NCBI RefSeq assembly: GCF_001577835.2
Contig: NC_029516.1
Location: forward strand, 110,006,254-110,070,253
Length of the DNA: 64,000 nt
Source: Coturnix japonica
Taxonomy: Eukaryota > Chordata > Aves > Galliformes > Phasianidae
Reading direction: 5' to 3'
Position numbers and translations under genes: made by a program. Below the pieces are notes generated by a model. The model saw only the letters and a list, made by a program, of their open reading frames with translations. It did no database searches and was not told where the DNA came from. This document shows, piece after piece, positions 33,601-42,430 of the stretch (within the stretch, counting starts at the first letter, position 1; every line of letters starts with the position of its first letter).

Positions 33601-35340
33601 GAAACAACTGTGCTGTGCGTATTATGTATGTGCAGTGAACATTTGGTTTCCAGCCTAATCTATGGTGCACAGAGTGGTGATCTTTTCAGTCTCAAATCGC
33701 TGCTGCATGAGCCTCGTGACTCCTGAGGCACCACATTTGTCCTGTTTATTTGAGATAAAAAAACATCCCAGGCACACCCTGTGGAGCTGTCATGAAAACT
33801 GCTGTGGCTGAGCTAAGGGTTTGGGCAAAAAGGATCTTTGCTAAGCAAAATTCAGCAATTGAAGTTAGAAATGATGAATGCCTGAGGGGTATTTTGCAGC
33901 TGACTGGTGTTTTTCTGATGTTCTCCAACATGTCTTTTCCTGAGTAGTGTGATATCTAATGGTCAGCTGATGTCTGACTCCTGTGGCTGTTGAATTGTTG
34001 CTACCTAGGAAAGGGGTGTGCACATTGCATTCTCTTGTTTAAATGGGGATCAGAATCTCCTAATGGGCCCCATAGCTCCTCACAGGCCTCATAGTTCCTT
34101 ATGAGTCTCATAGGTCCAACACACAAATCTTGTTCCCCTCTCCCTGAGTACACCATCACATGCCACGCTGGCATTGCAACAGGGTCAAATGTGCAGCATA
34201 GGGCTATCTAACAACCCAAGTATGGTTTCTGAGTGGTTTTAAAGAGCTTACTTGTATCTGCTTTTTTTGTGCTGCAGTCTGCATTCTCTCCTCACCACAC
34301 TTCGTTTCTCCTCCTCAGCATCTCTGCTTACCACTATCTTATCCACTCACTCATGGTTGCTGGTACTGACACTGGCCATCTCCCTCTTACCTTCTACACT
34401 TTCTTCTTATCATCTCCTCCACAGCCCTGGCATCCAAACTTTCATTTGTGCTCACTGCTTGCTTGCATTTACAAGCCTGCCTATGGCAAGGAGACTGAAG
34501 CTCAATGCTCTTTAAGTTTCCTTCCAACCAAAGCCATTCTATGATCCTGTGATCTGCCCTTCTCATCTCCCTTTCCCCTGGAAGACCATCACTGCTCTCA
34601 GTGCTGGTCAATTGCATGTGCAGCACCAGGCTGTGAAAGTGGTATGCTGGGGTCTGAACAGTGGCAGGCTCTGCCATCAAAAGCACTGCACAGCATCTAC
34701 CCTTTCATGAAAAGGATAAGCCCCCCAAATAAGCCGTTAATGTCATTATACTTAAATAAAGGAGTTGAAAATAGCACTAGTTTCTTCAGCATGGCTTGTA
34801 TTTATCAGCATGGGACCGGTTAATCAGAAAGGCTTAAATAAAGGATTATGTAGCATTTCTTTTTCTATGTGTTTGTCACTGTTATGAAATAAGTTTCAAG
34901 CAGTGGACTGCAATTCTGGATCTCAATGAAGGTCTGTGGGGTGAATACTTTGAAGGAAGCATCAATCATCTCTTCACAAACAACACAAGCGCTTTAACAC
35001 TCATGCAAGTTAAAAGGGAAGGAATGATTCTGTTAATGGTTATTATGGGTGTGTAATGACAGAGAGTGATGAGGCTTGAGCCAAATGGTGGGTTGACATC
35101 TTTTGGTGGATGTAGGCCTGGATTTCCACTACCAAGTGTGCTGGGGGCTGCATGTGTATGGTGGGCCTTGGGGAGATAAAGCCATATGCATAACATGTCT
35201 CCTGTCTCTCTCTAGGGCCGTTGTCCTTGATGCAGCTCTGTCGCTTGTGCATCAGGAGGTGCTTTGGACACAAGCAGCATCAGAAAATAACTGGCCTTCT
35301 TCTCCCTGAAGAGCTGAAACATTTTCTTCTTCATGTTTAA
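24519..35340 (+). CDS. ASB9: ASB9, ankyrin repeat and SOCS box protein 9 (whole gene, 7 coding exons)
   Basis: Coding exons are 24519-24612, 28515-28594, 29681-29788, 30060-30210, 30774-30908, 32355-32546 and 35216-35340. They total 885 bases, giving 294 residues, the same length as human ASB9. All junctions are GT-AG and in frame. A polar N-terminus of about 32 residues is followed by six ankyrin repeats (about 35-227) and a SOCS box with a BC-box (SLMQLCRLCIRR) and Cul5-box (LPEEL, where human has LPEDL). Diagnostic blocks shared with human are FVSDWSP/AVSDWSP, NGVTxDWHTPLF, DLASPIHEAA, AKNAEGKRP and ELVPP. ASB9 is known as the Cullin-5/Elongin-BC receptor that binds and promotes turnover of creatine kinase B and ubiquitous mitochondrial creatine kinase. 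It is cytosolic-type, with no hydrophobic leader. No disruption is seen. Exons 2-7 match ASB11 exon for exon in length. Confidence 0.96.
24613..28514 (+). other. ASB9 intron 1
   Basis: This 3.9 kb intron has pyrimidine-rich stretches near 24787-24832 and 24990-25110 and a CRE-like GACGTCA at about 25645. I find no CR1 copy and no hidden exon. Confidence 0.75.
28515..28594 (+). CDS. ASB9: ASB9 coding exon 2 (start of ankyrin repeat 1)
   Basis: This 80-base exon encodes DFVSDWSPLHDASIHGRLLA then LKKLINQ. The acceptor is TATGCAG and the donor CAG|GTATCC. Human ASB9 has AVSDWSPMHEAAIHG at this place. Confidence 0.95.
28595..29680 (+). other. ASB9 intron 2
   Basis: This 1.1 kb intron has no repeat of known family and no hidden exon that I recognise. 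Confidence 0.75.
29681..29788 (+). CDS. ASB9: ASB9 coding exon 3 (ankyrin repeat 2)
   Basis: This exon is 36 codons, GSDVNLVTADHVSPLHEACL through FLLKHGAK. TADHVSPLHEACLGGH is shared with human ASB9. The acceptor is ATCAG and the donor AAG|GTAAGT. Confidence 0.96.
29858..30038 (-). repeat. CR1 LINE fragment, antisense, filling ASB9 intron 3
   Basis: TCATAGAATCACAGAATGG starts the reverse complement of a CR1 3' end. It then shows GGGTTGGAAGACACCTTAAA, CCTTGAACACCTCCAGTGAT and GGGCAACCTGTTCCAGTG. It covers about 181 of the 271 bases of this intron and ends only about 21 bases before the exon 4 acceptor. Confidence 0.92.
30060..30210 (+). CDS. ASB9: ASB9 coding exon 4 (ankyrin repeat 3)
   Basis: This 151-base exon encodes VNGVTVDWHTPLFSACVSGS through LASPIHEAAKR. 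DWHTPLF is ASB9-specific. The acceptor TTCTTCCCCCAG follows the CR1 copy closely. The donor is GAG|GTAACC. Confidence 0.96.
30211..30773 (+). other. ASB9 intron 4
   Basis: This 563-base intron has nothing notable. The acceptor is CCTTTTAAG. Confidence 0.8.
30774..30908 (+). CDS. ASB9: ASB9 coding exon 5 (ankyrin repeat 4)
   Basis: This 135-base exon encodes GHAQCVELLISHGVNIDHNV through VACENQQVDCSRKLLESG. GTPLYVACENQQ matches human GTPLYLACENQQ. The donor is TCAG|GTAAAA. Confidence 0.96.
30909..32354 (+). other. ASB9 intron 5
   Basis: This 1.4 kb intron contains the tRNA-headed SINE copy at 31321-31449. No hidden exon was recognised. Confidence 0.8.
31321..31449 (+). repeat. tRNA-derived SINE with CR1-type tail, copy 1 (single tRNA unit)
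   Basis: The head (31321-31384) reads CCCCCCTGTGGCGCAAGTGG and then TAGAAGTGCCGCTCTGCTAC, ending GGCTCGAATCCCGGGGG. It has an A-box-like TGGCGCAAGTGG, a B-box-like GCTCGAATCC, and ends that can pair as C/G acceptor strands. The tail (31385-31449) is the CR1 3' end, TTGGACTCGATGATCTCTAA GGTCCCTTCCAACCC, finishing in three ACTATGAA units. No target-site duplication is evident, which suits CR1-type mobilisation. It is not a functional tRNA gene, because the head is fused directly to the CR1 tail. It lies in ASB9 intron 5. Confidence 0.8.
32355..32546 (+). CDS. ASB9: ASB9 coding exon 6 (ankyrin repeats 5-6)
   Basis: This 192-base exon encodes ANVNSGKGLESPLHVATRSC and on through GQLFLQKE. DFGADIWAKNAEGKRPMELV matches human DFGADTQAKNAEGKRPVELV. 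The donor is GAAG|GTGTCT, in phase 1. Confidence 0.96.
32547..35215 (+). other. ASB9 intron 6
   Basis: This 2.7 kb intron contains a short sense CR1 tail at 34510-34553. A loosely repeated CTCATAG/CCATAG motif of about 19-base period lies at 34068-34115. There is no hidden exon. Confidence 0.75.
34510..34553 (+). repeat. CR1 LINE 3' tail, sense, short
   Basis: TTTCCTTCCAACCAAAGCCA is followed by TTCTATGATCCTGTGAT. Only the last ~45 bases of CR1 are present. Confidence 0.7.
35216..35340 (+). CDS. ASB9: ASB9 coding exon 7 (SOCS box, stop)
   Basis: This 125-base exon encodes GPLSLMQLCRLCIRRCFGHK through LLLPEELKHFLLHV and TAA. It contains the BC-box and a Cul5-box variant, LPEEL; the second proline of LPxP is absent, as in human ASB9 (LPEDL). 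The acceptor TCTCTCTCTAG is strong. Confidence 0.96.
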
Positions 35341-37619
35341 GCCCTTCAAGTACAAAATGGTGCCTTAATAGCACAGCAAGGCTTGTTGAAGAAAAATTTC
35401 TCAACAGTAGTGTTGCCAACACCTGCAGTGTGATAATATGTGACAGCTACTGGTCCCTGGTAAAGCCCTGGGTTTGAGAAACATGGGAACAACCAACTTG
35501 CTGAGTCCTCAGCATCACCCCCAGCCAAACAGTGACTTGAAAAGGAGTTATTCTGCATGGATGTACTGTAGAGCATAAAAATGTGTCTCAGGATCCTCCT
35601 AGAAAGGGCAGGAAATGAGTACCACCTTTTGAGACAGACCTCTTGTTCTCTGGGTCCTGGCACAGTTTCAGAGAGCTCATGGCTGACAAAAAGTTTAAAA
35701 GAAAGCACATATCCCAGCGCAGCATGAACAGCACTTTGTGTATGTTTAAGGATAGCTGCGCTTTTTCAGCAAACAGATTTAGTGCCGACATCTGTGAGGT
35801 CTGTATCCACACCACCATAAGAATAAGGATAAGGAACTCAACTGAACCTACTTGCAAAATTGGACAACACAAGTGATGGATACAGGTGTCTGGTATGAGA
35901 GGTTAATTTTTGTGCTGATCAGACACAGGAAGCAGTTCTGTTGGTCTGTGGGACACTAAATTGTACCCTAATGGGACAAAATGATAAACACAAATAGGTC
36001 CTTAAATTCCCTTGTTATGGGATACAGACCCTTAGAAATCTTCACTTTTCATCACACATTATCTGAGCTATATAAACATTCACCGTCTGCTTTAAGATGT
36101 CAATCTCTACTCTCTCCCTCCTGATGAAAGAGGAAAATAGACGTTTGTCTTTATATTCTGAAAAAAGATGAAAAAAGAAAAAAAAAAAAGAAGAGTTTAT
36201 TATGGATGGATCCTTCTAAAATCAGTATCTTGCATACGCTGAATCTCCATTGAACAGGCAGGGAACAGACAGCTAACCTAGTGCTTAACTTTTTGAAGAT
36301 TAATGTTAAGCGTGAAGAATCCCTGCTTTGGTGACACATCCGAAAGCTGGAAATCCATCTTACTACATTTTAGATCAAGAACTATTTATTTATTTTTTAC
36401 CTACTAGTTTCATCAGTTACCTTTAAGCATCTTATTTTGTTACATTATCAGAGTAATGTTAGTATCAGGATAAAGAGAAGGTGGTGAGAACATTGTTTCT
36501 AGATCGCTTTTCATCTGGAAATTTCATACCTTAACTTTGCTTCCTTGAATCCCTCAGATCATGCATAATTAGGATGAATTCTGTTTGCTCAGTTTGTATC
36601 ATCTCAGTATATTTGCTTATTTATTTTAATATAAATTGTGATCAACACTGGCGAATTACATCCTTATGCATCAACACTTATCCAGTTATGAACTGTACAA
36701 GCTATACAAGATGCAAACCAAGTAAGCTAAATACAGGTGAGGTTTGGGTGTTTGTGTTTTTTTGTATTTGGAATCAAATGTAATGCAAGATTTGAAAGAC
36801 TGTTGTGAATATATTTTATCAGATTTTTTGCTATTATTTTGCTGACAGTTAAATGGCTATCAACACACAGTTGTACAGGACATTAGTTAAAAAATAAATG
36901 GTTTATATTCTGTTTTGATTTTCATTCATTTTTTAAATATGATAAAATGAATACTGCCTGATGCTATGGATTTTTGGACTAAACTCTGTGATGCTGTCTA
37001 CAGGGTAGTAACATAGAGAGTGTTTTTACTAAATAGACATAGTGAAGTTGAGACTAAGATGCAGACACTTCTCAAATCTTGCCCTTTGCTGACATTTGAA
37101 GGTGGAATTTGACACTTGCAGTTATTTTTCTACTCAATTGAGGGTTAATGAACAGCAGTATGAGATTTCATAGAGCAGGAAAAGATGTAACTTAAGGTGG
37201 TCACTGTCTTCAGTTCACATTTTCTTAGTGACTTACATCAGATTGGTTCTTATGTCTCATAGGCAAGAGGCACATGTAATGATAAGGTTGCCCTTTTGTG
37301 TGCCTATGCAACTGAAGAATTATTTGCTGTAAGTTAGCATGTGGTAATCCATTTACAACGTGAAATCCAAGAGACGTCTGCCAGAACTGAGCGTGTACAC
37401 TATGGGTCTGGAGAGGGGTGGGAGGGCAGCAATTCCCTCTTTCAGTGTGTCTCCAGGTATGCCCACAGAGACCAGCTTAAAGAGAGATGACAATACCAGC
37501 AATTTGCTTTACAGGATGCTGTTTCAGCTTGTTATGAAAACTGTTGAAGTAAATAAACACTTTCATAAAATGAGACAACTAATTCTTAACTGGAAACCAG
37601 AGACATCTTAATCGTGTAA
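35341..37619 (+). other. ASB9 3' flank and probable 3' UTR
   Basis: No second gene is recognised in this 2.3 kb. It is increasingly AT-rich. A poly-A/G tract lies near 36163-36193, and the first AATAAA I see after the stop is at 36893. Confidence 0.6.
36893..36898 (+). terminator. Candidate ASB9 poly(A) signal
   Basis: AATAAA lies about 1.55 kb after the ASB9 stop codon. It would imply a long 3' UTR. Support is by motif only. Confidence 0.25.
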
Positions 37620-38840
37620 ATGTAATATAAAACTTTGGAGTGTATGCAGAGAATGTCATAGGGAAAAGACCTAGAGGGATGAGGGGCCTAAGAAAGTTGT
37701 CAGTATTCAAGGATTACTTCCTTCTAGCTCAGAAATGATGCATCCCAACAGAAAAAGAAGTCAGGCATAAATGCCAGAAGGCCCACACAGATAATAAAGA
37801 ACTTCTGGCAAAACTCAGGCACGAGACTGAACACAAGAAGGAAGTAGAAGTGGAAGCAGGGACAAGTAACATAGGAAAAATAAAGAGATATTGTCCAAGT
37901 AGCCAGGGATCAAGTTATCAAGCTAGAGCCCAAATAGAATTTAGTATGTTCAGGGATATAATGGGCATCAGAATGGCTTCTACAAGCACCTCATTTGCAG
38001 AATGAAGACTACAAAAAATATGGGCCCTCTCCTGAAGAGAAGAGAGACTTAGTTATCCAAGGAAGTACAAAGGTCTAGAAAGTGAATGCCTCCTTTGCCC
38101 CAGACTTTACCAGTAAGACTGGCCTTTGGGAATCCCAGAACCCAGGCTGAATGGCTAGAGCAGGGAGGATATGCCTTTGGAAGAAAAGATCAGGGAATAT
38201 ATGAGCAAACTGGACATTCACAATTCCATGGGCTGTGATGGGATGAACCTGAGGAGAGTCCTGAGGAAGAAGGCAGATGTGACTGTGAGGTCTCTCTATA
38301 ATTTTTACCTGAAGACAGGAGAAAAGCAAAATCACTGCTATCTTGAAAAATGACAAGAGGGAGGATCCGGGGAACTACAAGTCAGAAAGCCTCGTCTTGA
38401 TCCCTGGGAAGGTGATGGAACAGTTCATCCTGGAAACCATTTCCAGGCACATGGAAGAGAAGAAAATCATCCAGATTAGCCAGCATCCATTCACCAAGGG
38501 GAGGTCATGTCTGACTGCCTTGGTAAGCTTCTGTAATGAAATCACCAGCCTGATGGGTAGGTGAAGAGCAGTAGGTATTGTCTTCCTGGACTGCAGTAAG
38601 GCCTTTGACACTATTGCCTAAAACATCCTCCTAGAAAATCTGTTGAAGTATGTGCTACGTGAGCAGACAGTGAAGTGGATTGAGAACTGGCTGAATTGCT
38701 GGACCCAGAGTTCAGTGATACAAAGTCTAGCTGGAGGCCGGTATTGGGTCTATTCCTATTTATCATCTTTAGTAGGGCTATTGCATTAGATGACCTCCAG
38801 AGTTCCCTTCCAATCTCTATGATTCTGTGATTCTGTGTAG
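37620..38840 (+). repeat. CR1 LINE ORF2 fragment (reverse transcriptase), sense, decayed
   Basis: This is about 1.2 kb of CR1. A piece near 38171-38350 reads like the region just before the reverse transcriptase (SKLDIHNSMGCDGMNLRRVL). The 38343-38760 part shows RT landmarks: DPGNYKSESLVLIPGKVMEQ, HPFTKGRSCLT, then LDCSKAFDT and VKWIENWLN in the neighbouring frames. The RT reading is interrupted by stops (for example after SLMGR near 38562) and cannot encode an enzyme. The catalytic YxDD part is missing because the RT region joins directly to the 3' tail (CCCTTCCAATCTCTATGATT, about 38800-38838). The 5' limit is approximate. Confidence 0.85.
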
Positions 38841-38894
38841 GCCGCATTACAGCTTTTATGTATTTAAAGACTTATAAAAAAGAATGAGCATAAC

Positions 38895-39050
38895 TTTTTA
38901 CACAGTCTGATAGAGACAGGACCAGGGGGAATGGCTTTAAACTAAAAGAGGTTAGATTTAGATCAGACAGTAGGAAGAACTTATTTTTAGTTTAAAACCA
39001 TTCCCCCTGGTCCTGTCACTTAACCATTCTGTGGTTCTGTGATTCTGTCC
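38895..39050 (+). repeat. CR1 LINE fragment with inverted internal segment
   Basis: A sense CR1 piece (38895-38985: GACAGGACCAGGGGGAATGG, GGTTAGATTTAGATCAGACA, TAGGAAGAACTTA) is followed at 38988-39017 by the inverted copy of its own first 30 bases, then by a sense CR1 tail (CCATTCTGTGGTTCTGTGAT). The arms 38915-38944 and 38988-39017 are complementary with a single mismatch and a 43-base spacer. Confidence 0.8.
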
Positions 39051-41129
39051 TTTCAAGTCTCCACTGACATTAAGTCTTTTCAAGATGACATTTTAATTTA
39101 CTAGTTCAGCAAAATAGGACTGACTCACTGCAAAACAGCAGATTAGCAGTGCTAGAATAGAGACAACAGAAAAAGCTTTTATCCTTAAACATGGGATGTA
39201 CTGAATTCCCCTCAGCACTCGTGTCCCTGAGCACCCCAAATCCAGGACTAGATGCTGCTGAAGCCATTTTTTCTTGATTAATTCATGCAATGTCTCTGTC
39301 AAAACAGAGACTGCCTTGCCCTGCGGTCACAGCCAATACCCTGCTGGCTTTGAATAAATGTTCCTGGGAGCTATTTCTCTGCATATTGTGTGATTATTTG
39401 TCATTCTTTGATATATTGCTCATCTCACTGCTCCGAGGAATGGAGCACTTTTACACACGCAGGCAACATTTGATGCAAAAAGATGCTTTGGGGAGTCCAC
39501 TTTTCTTTAAAATGACAGCAGTGAGCTATTGCTGCAAAGACAAATGTTCCACGTATCCTCACTTGGCAGGGTAACCCTTATTATAACTCTCAGTGAGTGT
39601 TTGTATAGCACAGCCAGACCACGCCTGGGCTATGTAACCGAGCAGCAGGATTTTGTTTCTCTTCTAGGTCAGATGAAGCCTTTACTTTCTGATCTGTTCG
39701 TATTTTTAAGGTGCTTGAAAATCATTAATCATCACCAATGAAAAAAACAAGCTTAGACTCGTGGCTTTCTCATTTGTGAAGTAAAACTGGGTTTGTGTTC
39801 GGTCAGCTGTCTCACTTCACAAATTCAGCTCTGGAATCTCTGCTGGCTCTGGGGTTTTTGAAATCCCTAGAGCTTTCCTTTCTAAGGCCTGAAAAACGCA
39901 GCAGTCACAGAGTAGCTCTTTGTCTCATGAAAGCGTGTTGACTGAATCCTGAGGGTTCATAAAGATCCCATAAAATATTATAAACATGATAAATATAAGA
40001 TTGCAGTGCACATTTTATTAACTTATTTTGGGGAATGGGAGTTGTGTTTTTTTGTCTCTGATGATCTGATTGTCCCCACACAAACACTGTCTGTGCTGCG
40101 AGGTTGTGCTTGTATTAAGTTCTCCAGTACCCATTTGCTGCCCCTGAAGCTGCTGTGATAAGTCGACCCTGTGCGTGACCCTATAGGTACCGCTCCAGTG
40201 AGTGCCAGGACTGAGGCTGACAAACCTTTTATTTCTCCCAGCTGCTAATACATACTTTTTCTATAAGCTAGTGAGTGGCACATCTGGCTTCTTATGTCTC
40301 TTCAATGAGAACTACAGGTTTCCCCTTCAGTAATTATTACTTTCACTTTCATGGTTTTGGAACGGGCAACAAATCACTGCTGCTCCTAAGCTGATCAGTC
40401 GCAGTGAGTGCAAGGTGCAAGCATATCCCAGCTTCCTTGGATTTAAGACTATTAGTTCATCCCATAGAGAAGGCAAAGCATTTCTGGGAGCATCCTGCTC
40501 TTTGCTCACTGACCACTGGAGGGGGAGAGCAGGAGATAGTGCTCTGAGCTCCCAGACATTATTTAGTCAGCCAGACATTCTACCTTAAACCTCTTCCTGG
40601 AAAAGCAAAGATGAGAAAACATATTTTCTCTATTCTAAGCTACAATTAATTGTACTAATTCTGAAACTAGACAGTAAATGAGAACAACCCCGAACTGTTC
40701 AATTCATGTGAAGATAATAACTTTTTTTTCTTGCAGAAACAGTGCAAAACACGCAAAATAGTATACTCCAATTGGACTGTTCTTGGGACATATTCTGGGG
40801 AAAGTATTAGGATGCAGCTATTCTTGGATATTGTTACTAGAATTTTTTTAGAGTTGATAGAGACAAATGCAAATTCCCTCATAGGAAATAACAAATTCAA
40901 TTTGCTCACACAGATGAAATAGATCTTTCTCATTTTTTATGACTCCAAACCTCTCTCTCTTGCCCAGTGTATCCAGCAAGACTGGCTTGAGTTCCCTGAT
41001 GCATGTTTTAATGCAGTGTTTTAAGTATTTCTTTGCAGTGGAGACAGACTAGTGGCCTTTGCTTGCTGCTACCAAAAGTTCAGCTTGAGCCAGTAGGTGG
41101 CAATGCTGGCACATGGCATTTTTTTTCAC
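39051..41129. other. Non-coding intergenic stretch
   Basis: No gene or repeat family is recognised here. Short open frames exist on both strands without family resemblance. Confidence 0.6.
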
Positions 41130-41140
41130 CTATCTATACG

Positions 41141-41206
<66 letters not shown>

Positions 41207-41297
41207 CCTATCTATTTATCTATCTATCTACCTATCTATTTATCTATCTATCTATCAGTCTGTCTGTCTGTCTGTCTATCAATCTACCTACCTATCT
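41130..41297 (+). repeat. (TATC)n tetranucleotide microsatellite, compound
   Basis: About 168 bases of TATC units include variant CTAC, TTATC and TGTC segments. A 24-base block (41204-41227) is repeated exactly at 41228-41251, so slippage has copied a higher-order unit. A polymorphic locus is likely. Confidence 0.95.
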
Positions 41298-42319
41298 TTT
41301 ACTTTTCTATAATTTCCTAGCTTTTCTACACCAATTGAAGTGTGATTCAGCATCATGCATACAACTCCTGATGTGATAAATTAATGCTGCTTCATATTTA
41401 CTGTATGCTGATGACATCTACTATTTACAGATGCTGAGAGGAAAATCAGGCTGCTCTGGTAAAAATGCAGGCCGATGCTCTGGTGTGGTCAAGTATCTGG
41501 CAATCTGAGGCAGACTGCAGAATTCCCAATCCTTGAAAGGTCCACTCAATTATTTCATTTTTAATGTAGCATTTTGCTAAAGATATTTTACCACCAAGAT
41601 CTATTAACACCTGACAAAAAAAAGTGTGAAAGCCAGAGAAGTCTTAAATGGAACATCCTTTCCTATTGAAATGACATATAACTAACCAATTAGAAGCTCA
41701 AATCTGTCTCAGATTCAACATAAGTACCTATAGAAGTACAACATCCTTCAGAGCCCAAGGAAACAGTTCCAGTTGTTAGTTTCCTAATTTCATAGCCTGC
41801 CTGTTAATGATTCCTAGGCAGAAGCTCTAGGCAAGAGTCCTTCTCATTTATTTTCTGCAAGAGTGTTCCTTGCAGTCTGCTCCTAAGACACACACAGTCC
41901 AGGGCCATTTGTTGTCGCAAGCAGGACTCATTGCATACACGCTCCATGCCATGCAGTGGCTGATTTCAGGGGAATGTCTTCTTCCCACATTTTCTTTACA
42001 GTGCTTAAATTGCACTGCTTTCCACAGTTTACTGCCCAGGAGGTGCGTACATTGCAGAGGATCTACTTTAGATTTACATCTTAAAAATAAATGCCTTCAT
42101 ATAACGACTACATGTAGGCAAGGCTTTTTAAATGTAATATGTGCTGTAAGTTACCATGGCAGATCTTCACTCATCCTTCCAGATAAAGCAATTTAGCAGG
42201 AAATACAAGTGACTGCCTAAAGTATTAATTTACCTTGTGCAAACTGAGACAATTAAATAGTGCACACATTTCCTTGAAGCACATACAGGAACTCCCTAGA
42301 ATATTTTAAATATTGGTGA
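41298..42319. other. Non-coding intergenic stretch
   Basis: Nothing recognisable was found in this stretch. Confidence 0.5.
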
Positions 42320-42340
42320 AAAAAGATATAGGAGGCAGAA

Positions 42341-42430
42341 GGGGCGTCACCAATGTGTGTTTGTGTGGACTGCAGCTGGCTGGAGTATATAAGAAGTACA
42401 GCTCTGCCAGCAGCTTATTTTGTCTCCACA
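42341..42430 (+). promoter_or_regulatory. Orphan promoter-like cluster (CCAAT, E-box, TATA)
   Basis: GGGGCGTCACCAAT (CRE-half plus CCAAT at 42350-42354), the E-box CAGCTG at 42373-42378 and TATATAAG starting at 42386 fall within 50 bases. The block is more GC-rich than its surroundings, and a transcript would start near 42415. No gene or ORF of known family follows. It could be the promoter of a non-coding RNA or of an old transposon, or chance. Confidence 0.35.

Noticed and set aside
41033-41376. Open frames reading YLSIYLSI repeats in all three frames
   Set aside because: They are pure translations of the TATC microsatellite.
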